Position numbers and translations under genes: made by a program. Positions 44,351-54,294 of a stretch of 64,000 nt of DNA are shown here, one piece after another; the stretch's first letter is position 1; every line of letters begins with the position of its first letter. The DNA comes from Rusavskia elegans (taxonomy: Eukaryota > Ascomycota > Lecanoromycetes > Teloschistales > Teloschistaceae). The stretch spans positions 310,001-374,000 of the forward strand of contig SAUG01000069.1 in assembly GCA_011316305.1 (NCBI GenBank), given 5' to 3'. The notes under the pieces were generated by a model that saw only the letters and a list, made by a program, of their open reading frames with translations, made no database searches and was not told where the DNA came from.

Positions 44351-45593
44351 ATGCACAGACATAGACCGATAGCATCCTTTCTGAATGTCCGCAGGCATCA
44401 GTCCCTGTATCTACCATCAGCTCGACGATGGAGGTCTTCTCAGACCACAATCAGCGAAGGCACAACGACGCCGCTGCCGGAAACTGCTCTAGGACAAAAG
44501 TCGAAGTCTCCTTTCTACTTTGATACTGGATATGCTCTCTACGCCAAACGACCCTCCCGTCCATTCCCGCCTCCTTTTCTGTCAATGCCCTCAGGCTCCT
44601 TCTCGGATCCGTTGAGCACCCACAATCGCAGCCGCGACCGTAGGCTGTACGTCAATGGAGAGATGATCAGAGGTATCACCAACGGCGACGATGCGGTTCT
44701 GGTTGGAGAAAACTTTATCGGAGCGAACGACGGGGTCGGCGCTTGGGCTCAGAAGCCGAGAGGCCACGCTGCGTAGGGAAGGTTGAAAGCTCTATTGTCT
44801 AACAAGCTGATCGAGTCAGGCTCTGGTCCCGACTGATCCTCCATTTCTGGGCTCTTGAAGCGGAACGAGACGCTTCAGTCACCTCGACCGCATCGACTTC
44901 TCTTGAACCGAATCCTGTCGCATATCTGCAAACAGCTTACGAGCATACCCTTGAGGCTACTGCCGCCCCGAATGAATGGAAGGGGACGACAACCGCCTGT
45001 GGCGCTCTTTTACACCATGAGCACGAGGCAACATCCTTGGAGCCTGTGCTGTACGTGACGAATTTAGGCGACTCACAGGTCATGGTCGTGCGTCCCGAAA
45101 CCCAAGATATCGTTTACAAGACCACAGAACAATGGCACTGGTTCGATTGTCCCCGCCAGTTGGGTACCAACAGCCCCGACACTCCCCAGGCGAATGCCGT
45201 CATGGACAAAGTCAAGATAAGGGAGGGTGACGTTGTGCTTGCGATGTCAGATGGTGTCGTAGATAACCTCTGGGAACATGAGATCGTTCAGAATGTCCAT
45301 GAGAGCATGCAAAGATTAAAACATAAGAACCAAAACGAAGTCCGAGGCGATGCTCAGGAAGCCGATGGTCGCATGCTAGATGTAGCAAAGGAGCTTGTTA
45401 AAGCTGCAAGGAATATAGCCGAGGACCCGTATGCCGAGAGCCCTTTTATGGAAAGAGCTGTGGAAGAGGGGCTGGCAATGGAAGGAGGTGAGTATGGGTG
45501 GCCCCTAGAACATTTCAGGTCGCTTACTACGATGCAGGCAAGCTCGACGATATTAGCGTGGTAGCTGCATTATGCAGACGGCGAAAGGGATGA
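44351..45593 (+). CDS. PTC7-type PP2C protein phosphatase
   Basis: Metal-dependent Ser/Thr phosphatase; yeast Ptc7 is mitochondrial and activates coenzyme Q synthesis by dephosphorylating Coq7. Exons 44351-44772, 44820-45487 and 45538-45593, introns 47 and 50 nt, 381 residues. The N terminus MHRHRPIASFLNVRRHQSLY is basic and lacks acids, fitting a mitochondrial targeting sequence. PP2C motifs: NGDDAVLVGENFIGANDGVG near residues 110-135, the TTTACGALL strand, LYVTNLGDSQVMVV, DVVLAMSDGVVDNLWEHEI and, across the last intron, GGKLDDISVVAAL. The metal-binding aspartates of each motif are present. One deviation: the usual ADGVGGW-type motif reads ANDGVGAW. Confidence 0.92.
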
Positions 45594-46309
45594 AACCAAG
45601 AAACCAATCTTTGATCATGTCATCAACAGTGTCAGTCCTATTTACTTCCGGCATTACCACAGAACAGACCAGCTTCCTCGGAAGTCAATCTTCGAACAAC
45701 AACATGTTTTGAAGCGCGTCGCCGTCGGTAAGAACTGCACATCGACTGAAGGAGGTTAGGAAAGCCGTCATCTGCTCGATGACTGTCTGACAATCTAATC
45801 GCCTATACGGATCATTGGGATCCAATCTGGAATCAGGTCACTGCTTTCCACTCATGAACGCAGTAACAGCAGTTGGCCATGCTAGCGACGTGTTGGTGGC
45901 ATTAATTCGACCACGCTGCGATCCTTTGTTGATCGCATCATACGGGGAGAATTACTGGAAGATGAAACGACCCAAAGAAAACCAGATGTGGCCATGGCCA
46001 AAGGGGCTCTACTGATCCCTTCCCGTCACATGCTTACTAAAGGCACGAAATCCCAGTCTTCCTTCTCAAGCTGGCATTCCGAGAGTGGATCGCAATGGCC
46101 TGACACTCTCCAAGCATTCGCTTTTGATACCAATCGGTATCAACTGCGCCTGGCTGTTAACGCCTCGGACGCTCAATGCGCCAAGGAGATGGATTCTGTG
46201 GCGACTTGATTGGGCTTTCTCATCGCTCTTTTCTTATGTGAAGGCTCGCGCTTTCGTCCACGAGGCGGCGGCCACGCCAGACAGCGTCGAGCGAGTGGTT
46301 CATTGCTAC
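45594..46309. other. Intergenic, no gene seen
   Basis: Between the phosphatase and the DUF7029-like relic. The start of the relic gene should lie at its right end, but no signal peptide could be found in frame. Confidence 0.45.
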
Positions 46310-48060
46310 TCGCACCAGCAAAACGATCCGGATCTCAACCTGACATCCCGGAGCAGCGTTTCCAATCACAAGATTCAACTACACTTCGATTACACTCATG
46401 GTCGGTACCTCGATTCGCCATGACACGTTTAGGTTTACCATTTCAGTTCAACTTGATGGTACTGGATCACCATTGGCAGCAGATGTCACCCTTGACTCCA
46501 AAGTGCCCATATTGCAGCTGGAAGATGTGGATCCATATCCACGTGCTGTTGAATGCTTTGGAAGCCGCATCATTTTGAGTTTTAACGATGAGGGATCTAA
46601 GAGGGAAGCAGAGAAGCAATGGGCATCACTGAGAGTTTTCATCAATTAGCTATCATCCTGGCTGCAACAGCATCCTTCAAAGAAGACCACATTAGTAGGT
46701 GGCCTTTCCGAACGTATCCCTCCCAAAGACTGATCCGCTGCAGTGTATGGAATACATCCTTCGAGACAGCGGATACAAGCGTGACGCTCTTCGTCACGCC
46801 TCTTGAATGGCTCGATGCTTTCGAAAGCATGGATCTCGAACTTGGACCCTCGGATACGGTTTCTGACCTTGTACATTTCAACCGTCGGCAGAGGTCCGGC
46901 TCGTCGTCAGGTTCAGCTCCCTCACCACTCTCAGGCGGCTCACAATCGAGAGCTTCTGGTCTTGGCTCAAGCCTTACAGGTAACATCTTTCCCTACCAAG
47001 GCAATGCTTCAGCTTCCGATGACAATCTACCTATCGATTGCGAACCTGCTTGTTACGTCGATGAATTCATAGAGATCACCACTGTCGCGTTTATACCCAG
47101 GCGCAGAAGAGGTAGTGTCGAGATCTCGGAAACTTCGATACAGTCTTGAGGCAACCGTACCTTTCCGCGTTATGATGAGGGAGCCGAGAGAAATGGATGT
47201 TGAGATACCGCTGGTGCTAGAACGAATATGCTTTTTGCCAATCGAGGTTGGTGAACTCCTCCGTGCAGTCAATCAGTCGGCTGATGGTAATAATAGATAC
47301 CGGTACTGTCCAAGATCGTGCCCTCGATGGCCCCAGTCCTTGCCTTCTCCTTCAAGGACACGGCGCCTTTTGATCTCTCGTACGGCTTCAATGCCTCGGT
47401 AAGTCATCTTTACCCTGGGTCACCGAGTTGAATCAATCACTGATATGTTGTTAAGATCCCTCCCGAGTCCAGCATCAACTTCAACCTCAACGATCTCAAA
47501 AGTTCTTCGATCACAGGCTTGTACGGATCATCCTTACTTCGGCCCTTCACTCTACATCCGCGTCCGTGACTTCCAGCTTCTTTGTGCTGACATCAGCTCA
47601 GTGCCGATATCGCCGTCGATCCCCACCCCTTCCGAGCCACCACCGGTCCAAACATTCCCCACCTCGACTTCGGCGTCTCCCTCCGGCCCCGCCTCTCCTC
47701 CAGCATCGAGTTTCTCGGTGGTGCTCCTGCGAAGGTGGGGGCAGAAGTCTTCAACGACCTCCCCAAGGTAAATGTCGCAATCGACTCTCAGCCGGATACC
47801 GCAAAAGGGCAATACGTAGCCGCTGGGCCTTCAAACTCTAGAATCGCAAAGTCAAACCACACGACTCCGGCTGAGGGAGCACACAACTGACACAAATCAC
47901 CCCAAGTCTAGAAATCGACGCCGCCGTCCGATTACACAGCAATCTGCTTTTTGGGATTGGGCAAAAGCGATTTGCGGAGCACGTTTTCGTTGATAAAGTA
48001 CTGCCGCTTCCTACCTTGTGTCTCGGTGCCTATGACGAGGTCGCGTCAGCAAGGTCGATA
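46310..48060 (+). pseudogene. Frameshifted relic of a large secreted DUF7029/DUF7223-like protein gene
   Basis: Pieces in order match, from memory, the large secreted fungal proteins with N-terminal DUF7029 and C-terminal DUF7223. They are VPILQLEDVDPYPRAVECFG (about 46480-46570); YHPGCNS in another frame (about 46650); TPLEWLDAFESMDLELG (about 46800-46850) in a third; then SFKDTAPFDLSYGFNAS with a preserved 50-60 nt intron and IPPESSINFNLNDLKSSSIT (about 47340-47520); HLDFGVSLRPRLSSSIEFLG (about 47660-47720); AEVFNDLPK; and SLEIDAAVRLHSNLLFGIG (about 47910-47970). Between blocks the frame shifts repeatedly, and stops such as TAGTAG near 46695 interrupt it, so no intact product is possible. 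The order of the blocks is preserved, so it decayed in place. The family assignment is moderate. Confidence 0.5.
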
Positions 48061-48728
48061 CGACTATCGAGCTTGTACCGACAACAAAAGGCTGTGATGT
48101 TGTCGCAACGGCTTATGAACTCGGGACATCAACGTAATTATTGATCGCCATGACTCAATCTACGATTTCCAGTTATCTGGTGGACAGGACAGCAAATTCG
48201 TCGGCAACTCAGTCGTCTTGCCTTCGCCGCATCCGCAGTTATCGGTAGTTATGGATGGGTATGGGCCTATCCTCAGGCCCACAATGCTGTGAAGACTGTG
48301 TTCACAGCCAAGGTTATCCCGCTTGAGACCTCGAGGGTAGTTGCTACTCTTGTAAGTTGGGGCATGGAATATGCAGGCGTGGTTGAGGCGTAAGACTGGT
48401 GTTGAGGTTGTGAGCCACTGGGACGAACGATAAGAGTGCTTGCAGGGGGTTCGGGGGAGGATGGGGAAGGAGTCTGGTAATACGATGATGGCGCGCGAAT
48501 GCATAATCACAAGAGGAATGTATAATGTGGAGTCTCGTGTTGGATTTATTATTGGGATCTTGTTCGGGTAAGCATCGCTCGCCAGCAGATATTTACTCTT
48601 AGTTTTGTTTCAGCAATCCCTTCAACAGGCTCGTGCTGCTATTTCCTAACGCAAGTAATCAGCACACAACCAAATCACCAACCCTCCCCCGCCAAAACCT
48701 CCTTACAACCCATCCATAAACCCATCAT
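48061..48728. other. Intergenic, no gene seen
   Basis: 3' flank of both the relic and the acidic-protein gene. A 116-codon minus-strand frame (48160-48510) has no motif. The right end is C-rich and continues into the 3' part of the next gene. Confidence 0.45.
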
Positions 48729-50153
48729 CTATCTTCCCTCTGCCACATCCTCTCCTCCCTCTCTTCGTCGCAAAAGAAAACCAACCACCTCTCTCGCCTC
48801 CCTCAACACACCTCTCCCTACCACTTCAACCCCTCCCAACAGCGCAAGCACTTCGGTTGGCAGCGATCGTAGTGAGTCTTCTCCGACAAGTGCGAGAGCT
48901 TGAAGGACGACGTGGGCTGGTAGATCAGTGCGCGTTTGTCTTTGGAGGGTTTGGAGAGTGTCTTGGGGCTGGGGATGGGGCTGGGTGGGTTCTTGAGACG
49001 GTGTTGTCTGTGCTGGTTGTTGGGGTGGAGGTGTTGTTTGGGTAGGGACTCTGGTTCTATCGTAGGGAGGAGGGGGCTCTGGGGAATCACGAGTATAGAT
49101 AGCCTCCCCGTAGTCGGGAAGTTCTGATTCCGATTCTTGGTCTTCGTCTGCGCTCCGTTCGTGACATTGGTCCTCGGCCTCGAAACATCTTGCATGCGCG
49201 GCGAGAGCTCTCAGTTCTTCCCGTCTCTCCTCGGCCTCTAGACGTCTTCCAAGGGCTATCAGTTCTTCCCGCTGCGACTGGGCCGCAAGATGTCTTTCAC
49301 GAGTTAGGGTTCCATACAGCTCAATACGAGCGGTGCTAGCTGCTGCTCTGCGGGCAGTCTGTCGTGGCTCTTCATTCTCGTCTTCGTCATCGCTAAAAAT
49401 GCTGCTACTGCCAACACCGCTAAGAATGCCGCTGGATTCTGTCTCCTGAGAATGTTGGCTTGCGTTGTCTTCATATCCGCTCGGGGCTTCAACACAAGTA
49501 GAATCTTCGGACCAGGTTCGCCACGGATACTCATTCGTCTCGTTCTCACTGGGGTTTGGGCTTGGGTAACGTTCGGGTGTGTATTCAATGAACTCGGTGA
49601 GGTCAGGTTCTTCTGTAGATAGGATTCTATGTCCTTGGTGTTGGCTGGCATTTTCGTTGAGGTCCTCATCGGTGAGTTGGCTTGCGCTGTCTGCTAGTCC
49701 ACCGCGACATTTGAGAAAGTCGGAGTCGTGGCTTGTTCGGTCGATCCTTGGGATTTCTTCCTTGTCTTCTCCTTCGATATGGGGTTCGACGACTGCTAGA
49801 TCGAGGTTCTCTGACCTTTCGTTGTATCCATGATCCAGGACAGGGTCAATACCATCAAGGATATTGGCCAACTGATCCAAACGTTCTGTTGCTTCGCTTT
49901 CGTCGAGCGAGTCGATGAAATCAACATTCTGCTGTTGCCTCCCGTTTGCATCATAGTCCTCGAATGCGGAACCCGTCGGAGAGGAAGCTCTTGATATGCC
50001 GTCTACTTCTTTGTCGCCGAGAGGCTGAGTGGGACGTGCTTCATTGGCATTCGTCGTATTCGTACGCTTGTTCTGGAGTCTCGGGGTCTGCACCCGTTTA
50101 TTCTCTTCCTTCACGCTGGATGAGTCGCTTGGATTGGAGGTTTTGGTAGCCAT
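48729..50153 (-). CDS. Acidic, disordered protein with adjacent PPxY-type motifs
   Basis: Not recognised. Single exon, 474 residues, clean frame from ATG at 50153. Most is acidic and Ser/Glu/Asp/Asn-rich, expected to be disordered (SDDEDENEEPRQTARR in the middle). Residues about 290-340 form a charged helix with an internal near-repeat (REELIALGRRLEAEERREEL and RALAAHARCFEAEDQ). A pair of tyrosine motifs follows: LPDYGEAIY and PEPPPPYDR, the second a PPxY that could bind WW domains such as those of Rsp5/Nedd4 ligases. A Gln/Pro/Thr-rich stretch precedes a hydrophobic C-terminal helix (AHVVLQALALVGEDSLRSLP). This arrangement would suit an adaptor or trafficking protein; that is inference. Confidence 0.7.
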   Translation of the reverse strand: MATKTSNPSDSSSVKEENKRVQTPRLQNKRTNTTNANEARPTQPLGDKEVDGISRASSPTGSAFEDYDANGRQQQNVDFIDSLDESEATERLDQLANILDGIDPVLDHGYNERSENLDLAVVEPHIEGEDKEEIPRIDRTSHDSDFLKCRGGLADSASQLTDEDLNENASQHQGHRILSTEEPDLTEFIEYTPERYPSPNPSENETNEYPWRTWSEDSTCVEAPSGYEDNASQHSQETESSGILSGVGSSSIFSDDEDENEEPRQTARRAAASTARIELYGTLTRERHLAAQSQREELIALGRRLEAEERREELRALAAHARCFEAEDQCHERSADEDQESESELPDYGEAIYTRDSPEPPPPYDRTRVPTQTTPPPQQPAQTTPSQEPTQPHPQPQDTLQTLQRQTRTDLPAHVVLQALALVGEDSLRSLPTEVLALLGGVEVVGRGVLREAREVVGFLLRRREGGEDVAEGR

Positions 50154-51559
50154 TATACTGAGTAGCCAAAATGGCTGTCCAGTGCGTTTCGACTGATGAG
50201 GTAGAGGGCAGAAAGCGCGTGATAGAAAAGAAGTAGAATGCTGTGGAATTGAAAGGTAGGTATTTAAGGTACGTCTATTACAAGTGAGGTCGTCATACTC
50301 GATATCCAGAGACTACATTCTGGGACTGTGAGTCAATCCACTGAAATTCACAGTGTATCCACTCCTGAGAAAATTATGCAGAGAAGAAGAGACAGTAAGA
50401 AAATTTGAAATGCTTACTGTAGAATGCAGGCATGATGACCTTCTGAATAGAAGCATGGTATGTTATCGTTGCTCATCCAATACTTGGCCAAGACTCATCG
50501 CTAGCGATATCTCCTCTGCCGGTCGTAGGTCCTGGGTCGAGTCATGCCTCCGAAACATAGAGACTCACGGTCAGCATTCATTGGTCCTTGATAACAATCT
50601 ATTATCCTCTACTCGATTGCAATCATAGACTGCGGGACGTTAGCCGTAAAGGTTGAGCCTGCAGTGGTGCAGGACCACCGACTTTCAACGCTGGTTTCTT
50701 GAAAGGCCGTTGACAAGCTGCTCCTGACGACTACACTCAGGAGAGTAGTTTTCAAACGATAGAGCGCCGTCATCCACTAAGTGGCGTGGAAGAGCCCTCC
50801 ATGGCCCGCAAGGTTTAAAGTCCAAAAAGTATCGCCCGCAGTGGCTGCGCAATCGGGGTGGGTGTACATATAAGGCTGGTCATACTAAGATGCAGGAGAG
50901 TCAAAATCCATAGGGACACGGTGTAGTTGATTTGGTGATAGACTTCGTCCGGAAGGTCAGACGCTTGAAGGGTGCCAAATCGGCAGCCGGAAGAAATACT
51001 GGACACCCAGAGAGTAGAACGGCTTAGAAAATAAGAGGATTTGGTTCATGAAATATGCACGACTTTATATGACAAATCCTTCACACCAGACATCATCAGT
51101 ATCAATAAATGAGACCGGGGTTGGAGGTAACAAGAGCAGATCGCGAGACTGCGGTAGACTTCTCGTCGTGACTCCCCATCAGTCCCCAGGCTTCTCTGCC
51201 GGTTCTGCGAGCCAGGTGTAATGGACGGAATGTCTTAATGAGCATGCCAGAAAGTCTCGCCTCTTTTCAGAAGGGATTTTCGAGACAGGACTGGAATGCG
51301 GTAGTTTCTATAGAAACCCAGTTCTTCGGAGGCGCATGATTCAATACATTGGTGAAGCAATACGAAGGCCGGGTAGCAGTGAGCAGTGAGAGGGCATTCT
51401 AGGTCTGCCGGCCGCGAGATACAAACATCTGGAAATACCCCAAAGAGGTAATTCCGGGTAATCCCCGGCAAATGCAAGCTCGCGAGAAAGATTGATAACA
51501 AACTGATCATTCAACGTCCGACATGATTTTCTTGCGCCGCGACACTGCAATTCTTCAAG
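50154..51559. other. Divergent intergenic region, no gene seen
   Basis: 1.4 kb between the divergent acidic-protein gene and UTP23. Frames are under 100 codons without motifs. Confidence 0.5.
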
Positions 51560-52601
51560 ATGAGGGGCAAGCGCTCAAAACAGTACCGCAAATTGATGCA
51601 GAGCTATGGCATGACTTTTGGATTCCGGGAGCCATATCAGGTACTTGGTGAGTTGCTCATTTGCAATTGCAAAAACTTAGCTTACGGGGTCGCTGCACAG
51701 TTGATGCGCAAATGATCCAAGATACATCGCGCTTCAAAATGGATCTGGTGGTTGGCCTGGAGAGGGTCCTACATGGGAAGATTAAACCCAGTATGTTGCT
51801 CAACAGAGGTTGTTGTCGAAAATCACAATGGTCACTGAACGAATATCTACAGTGATCACTCAGTGTTCTATCCGCCACCTCTACACTCTCCCCGTACCGC
51901 AATCGGAAAAAGATCCTCTAATCCTTCTCGCAAAATCCATGGAGCGCCGACGGTGTAACCACCACGATCTTGACGAACCGCTTTCTACCCTTGAATGCAT
52001 GTCCAATGTCATCGACCCCAAAAAGTCTGCAACCAATCGAAATCGATATGTTGTCGCAAGTCAGGAAGAGGAGGTCCGTAGATTCTGCAGGGGTGTGAGG
52101 GGCGTGCCACTGGTTTATGTGAAGAGGAGTGTCATGGTTTTAGAACCGATGGCAGAAAGGACGGTGGGAGTCAAAGAAGGCATTGAACGTGAAAAATTCC
52201 GGACAGGTTTACGGGGAAAGCCCGGTAAGAGGAAACGGGATCCGGAAGAGGAGCAAGCGGGAGAGGGGCTGGAGCAAGAGAAGGCCGAGCTTGTCGATGG
52301 TGAAGACAAGGAGAATATCGAAAAACCTGTGAAGAAGAGGAAGTCAAGAGGGCCGAAGGGTCCGAACCCGCTGAGCATAAAGAAGGGGAAGAAGGAAACA
52401 CCACGAACAGAAGAAGGGGACGTGGAGTTGCCTACTCTTGCTGCTGGCGAAATAGAAGAGATGACGATTATTGAACGTACGGCCGATGGTACAGAACCTC
52501 TAGTGGGAAAGCGGAGGAGAAAACGTAAGCACAAGTCAGGGCAGATGGATGAGCTGAGGCATGAAATCGCCAAGGATAATGAGCTGAGCAATGCTTCCTG
52601 A
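51560..52601 (+). CDS. UTP23: rRNA-processing protein UTP23
   Basis: Component of the small-subunit processome; a PIN-fold protein needed for release of snR30 and early 18S rRNA processing in the nucleolus. Exons 51560-51647, 51701-51790 and 51853-52601, introns 53 and 62 nt, 308 residues. The start MRGKRSKQYRKLMQSYGMTF and GFREPYQVLVDAQMIQD are diagnostic, followed by FKMDLVVGLERVLHGKIKP, MITQCSIRHLYTL and the zinc-binding-like CNHHDLDEPLSTLEC. Then comes NRYVVASQEEEVRRFCRGV with GVPLVYVKRSVMVLEP. The C-terminal third is Lys/Glu-rich with several basic nuclear-localisation-like clusters (KKRKSRGPKG, KRRRKRKHKSG). Active-site acidic residues of true PIN nucleases are not all obvious, as in other UTP23. 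Confidence 0.96.
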
Positions 52602-52978
52602 TGATATTCGAAGATACCCATTTGCTAGTAGCAAGAGAATTTTGCAACGTCAGACCGTGATCCATTAAATGCATCAGAACGCCGCCTTCGTAAGTGCCTT
52701 GAGTGATCGAATGCCAGCGTTGTCTTCCACGGCAAGCCTCCACAGCGACTCGTTAATCGCCGTCCGATACTAGCGTTTGATCCGGAGAGGTGGATGGTGC
52801 TGGCGGAAGACACGGTCTGCAGCTGCCTGGTCAACCATCCATCCATCCATCCACTCATTCTCCTCCAATACCTGGGATAATTGGCATTGAGGGTTTCTCC
52901 ATCGTCTCGGTAACGACATGAGGCCAAAGGCTCAGAGGTCTGGTAGCAGGCGATCGATCTCCAACCACAGAGAGCTCT
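52602..52978. other. Convergent 3' intergenic region
   Basis: Between the UTP23 and CMC2 stops. It contains an ATCC tetranucleotide run at about 52839-52854. No gene seen. Confidence 0.5.
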
Positions 52979-53269
52979 TCAAGAATTCTCATCAATCTCT
53001 TTCCACATCGCCAACGTCTTTTCCCGTTTCTGCTTCGCCAATTCGCGGTTCTTCGCTGTGCGCTCAAGTCTCTCGGCTCTCAAACATTTGTTGACTTGGG
53101 TCTTGATGTCGTTGCAGCCGCCAAACAGTTTGTGAATGAACCCTTGGGCGTGACATTCGTCAAGGGCTGTCATTACTTCTTCACAGCCTATGGCATGTTA
53201 GTAGCTTTGTTCAGAAATCTGATGAACCTGCGTACCTCTGTTGGTCTTTGTGTGAAGATGAGGATGCAT
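52979..53269 (-). CDS. CMC2: Cytochrome c oxidase biogenesis protein CMC2
   Basis: Small twin-CX9C protein of the mitochondrial intermembrane space, imported by Mia40 and needed for complex IV assembly. Two exons, 53236-53269 and 52979-53187, 48-nt intron with a perfect TACTAAC branch site, 80 residues. It starts MHPHLHTKTNRGCEEVMTAL, the family signature. The cysteine pattern is C-x9-C (GCEEVMTALDECH) and then GGCNDIKTQVNKCLR, the second C-x9-C. A charged helix (RAERLERTAKNRELAKQKRE) ends the protein. Length is normal for the family. The second exon alone would lack the first cysteine and the N-terminal signature. Confidence 0.94.
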
Positions 53270-54294
53270 TCTGGCCGCGGGATGCTCTTCCCACAGCTTC
53301 TTGTCTATGTTTGGATCGGTAGGAGTGAGTGGTGGTGACAGATGTGGCGGCAAATTAGGATGCCGAGCTTTACGCTTGGCGTCAAGCCTTGGCGCCAAGG
53401 CTTGGCTTCTTGAGCCATTATCAAACGTCACTCTCAACATAATTTCCAAGTATCGTAAAAGCGGGATCGTTCGGAGATGGCCACATGAGGTGTCTGCTGA
53501 TTCGTAAGATCATTCGCTTCAAAACACTGTACTTGGACTGAAAAGGGACGGAGACAAGAGCTGGTACCAATTGACATAACGAATTGCGGGTCTGTGAATT
53601 AGCCATGCATTACTCTGTATTTGTCGTCGTAAGCGTCAGCCGCAGCGGCTTGGCGGCGGAGACCTAAGTTCTCAGGAAGTTTGAATCCATCGCACGAAGT
53701 CCTGGATCTACGAATTTGAATGCTCTCCACTCCAGTTGACGTTGACAAAGTATGAAGCAAGACTAGAGAGGCCTTGTGTAAACGCGCGAAGTAATGGAGA
53801 AGAGTAAAATAGTGGCTATGGTAATGGTAGAAATCCACACGCGTTGCAGAGTACCACTCCGTACTCCGTATCTAAACGGAATTTGTAGAGCCAAGGCCAG
53901 TCCTGCCTAATCGACAGATCGACAAAGGGAGATGACGAGCCTCTGCTTTTCCTGACTAACCAGATTTGATTCGATGTTTCCAAGATCAATGATCCACGCT
54001 CCACCGGTTCACGTCCGCCTCCCGTCATCAATCTCGCATCCCTCACCTTCGTGTACACACAGGCCTTTGTACAGTTCCTTCGTGGATCCATTCGTTTGGT
54101 GCGACTCAGCAACACGAGACCGAGTCTGAGATGACTGCACCTGCATTAGCCGTGCAGTATTCAGCATCATCTTCGGCTGCACAGTGATCCATTCCGGCTG
54201 TTCCACCTCTTCATCAATAAAATACTCCTGCGATCAAGCTTGCATCTTCCTTCGTTCTGTGTCTATACTTGTTGACTTGGTTGCTTTGCACATA
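53270..54294. promoter_or_regulatory. Divergent upstream region of CMC2 and the CAF120-like gene
   Basis: A 1-kb region with no convincing gene. It holds a perfect 22-bp palindrome at 53384-53405, 115 bp upstream of the CMC2 start. The frames of 60-100 codons on the minus strand (53599-54206) overlap and lack motifs. Confidence 0.5.
53384..53405. promoter_or_regulatory. Perfect 22-bp palindrome, candidate protein-binding site
   Basis: Half-site CAAGCCTTGGC followed directly by its reverse complement, with no spacer or mismatch. Each arm itself contains CCTTGG/CCAAGG. Its place 115 bp upstream of the CMC2 start suggests a site for a homodimeric regulator, but no factor is known to me for it. 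Confidence 0.5.
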
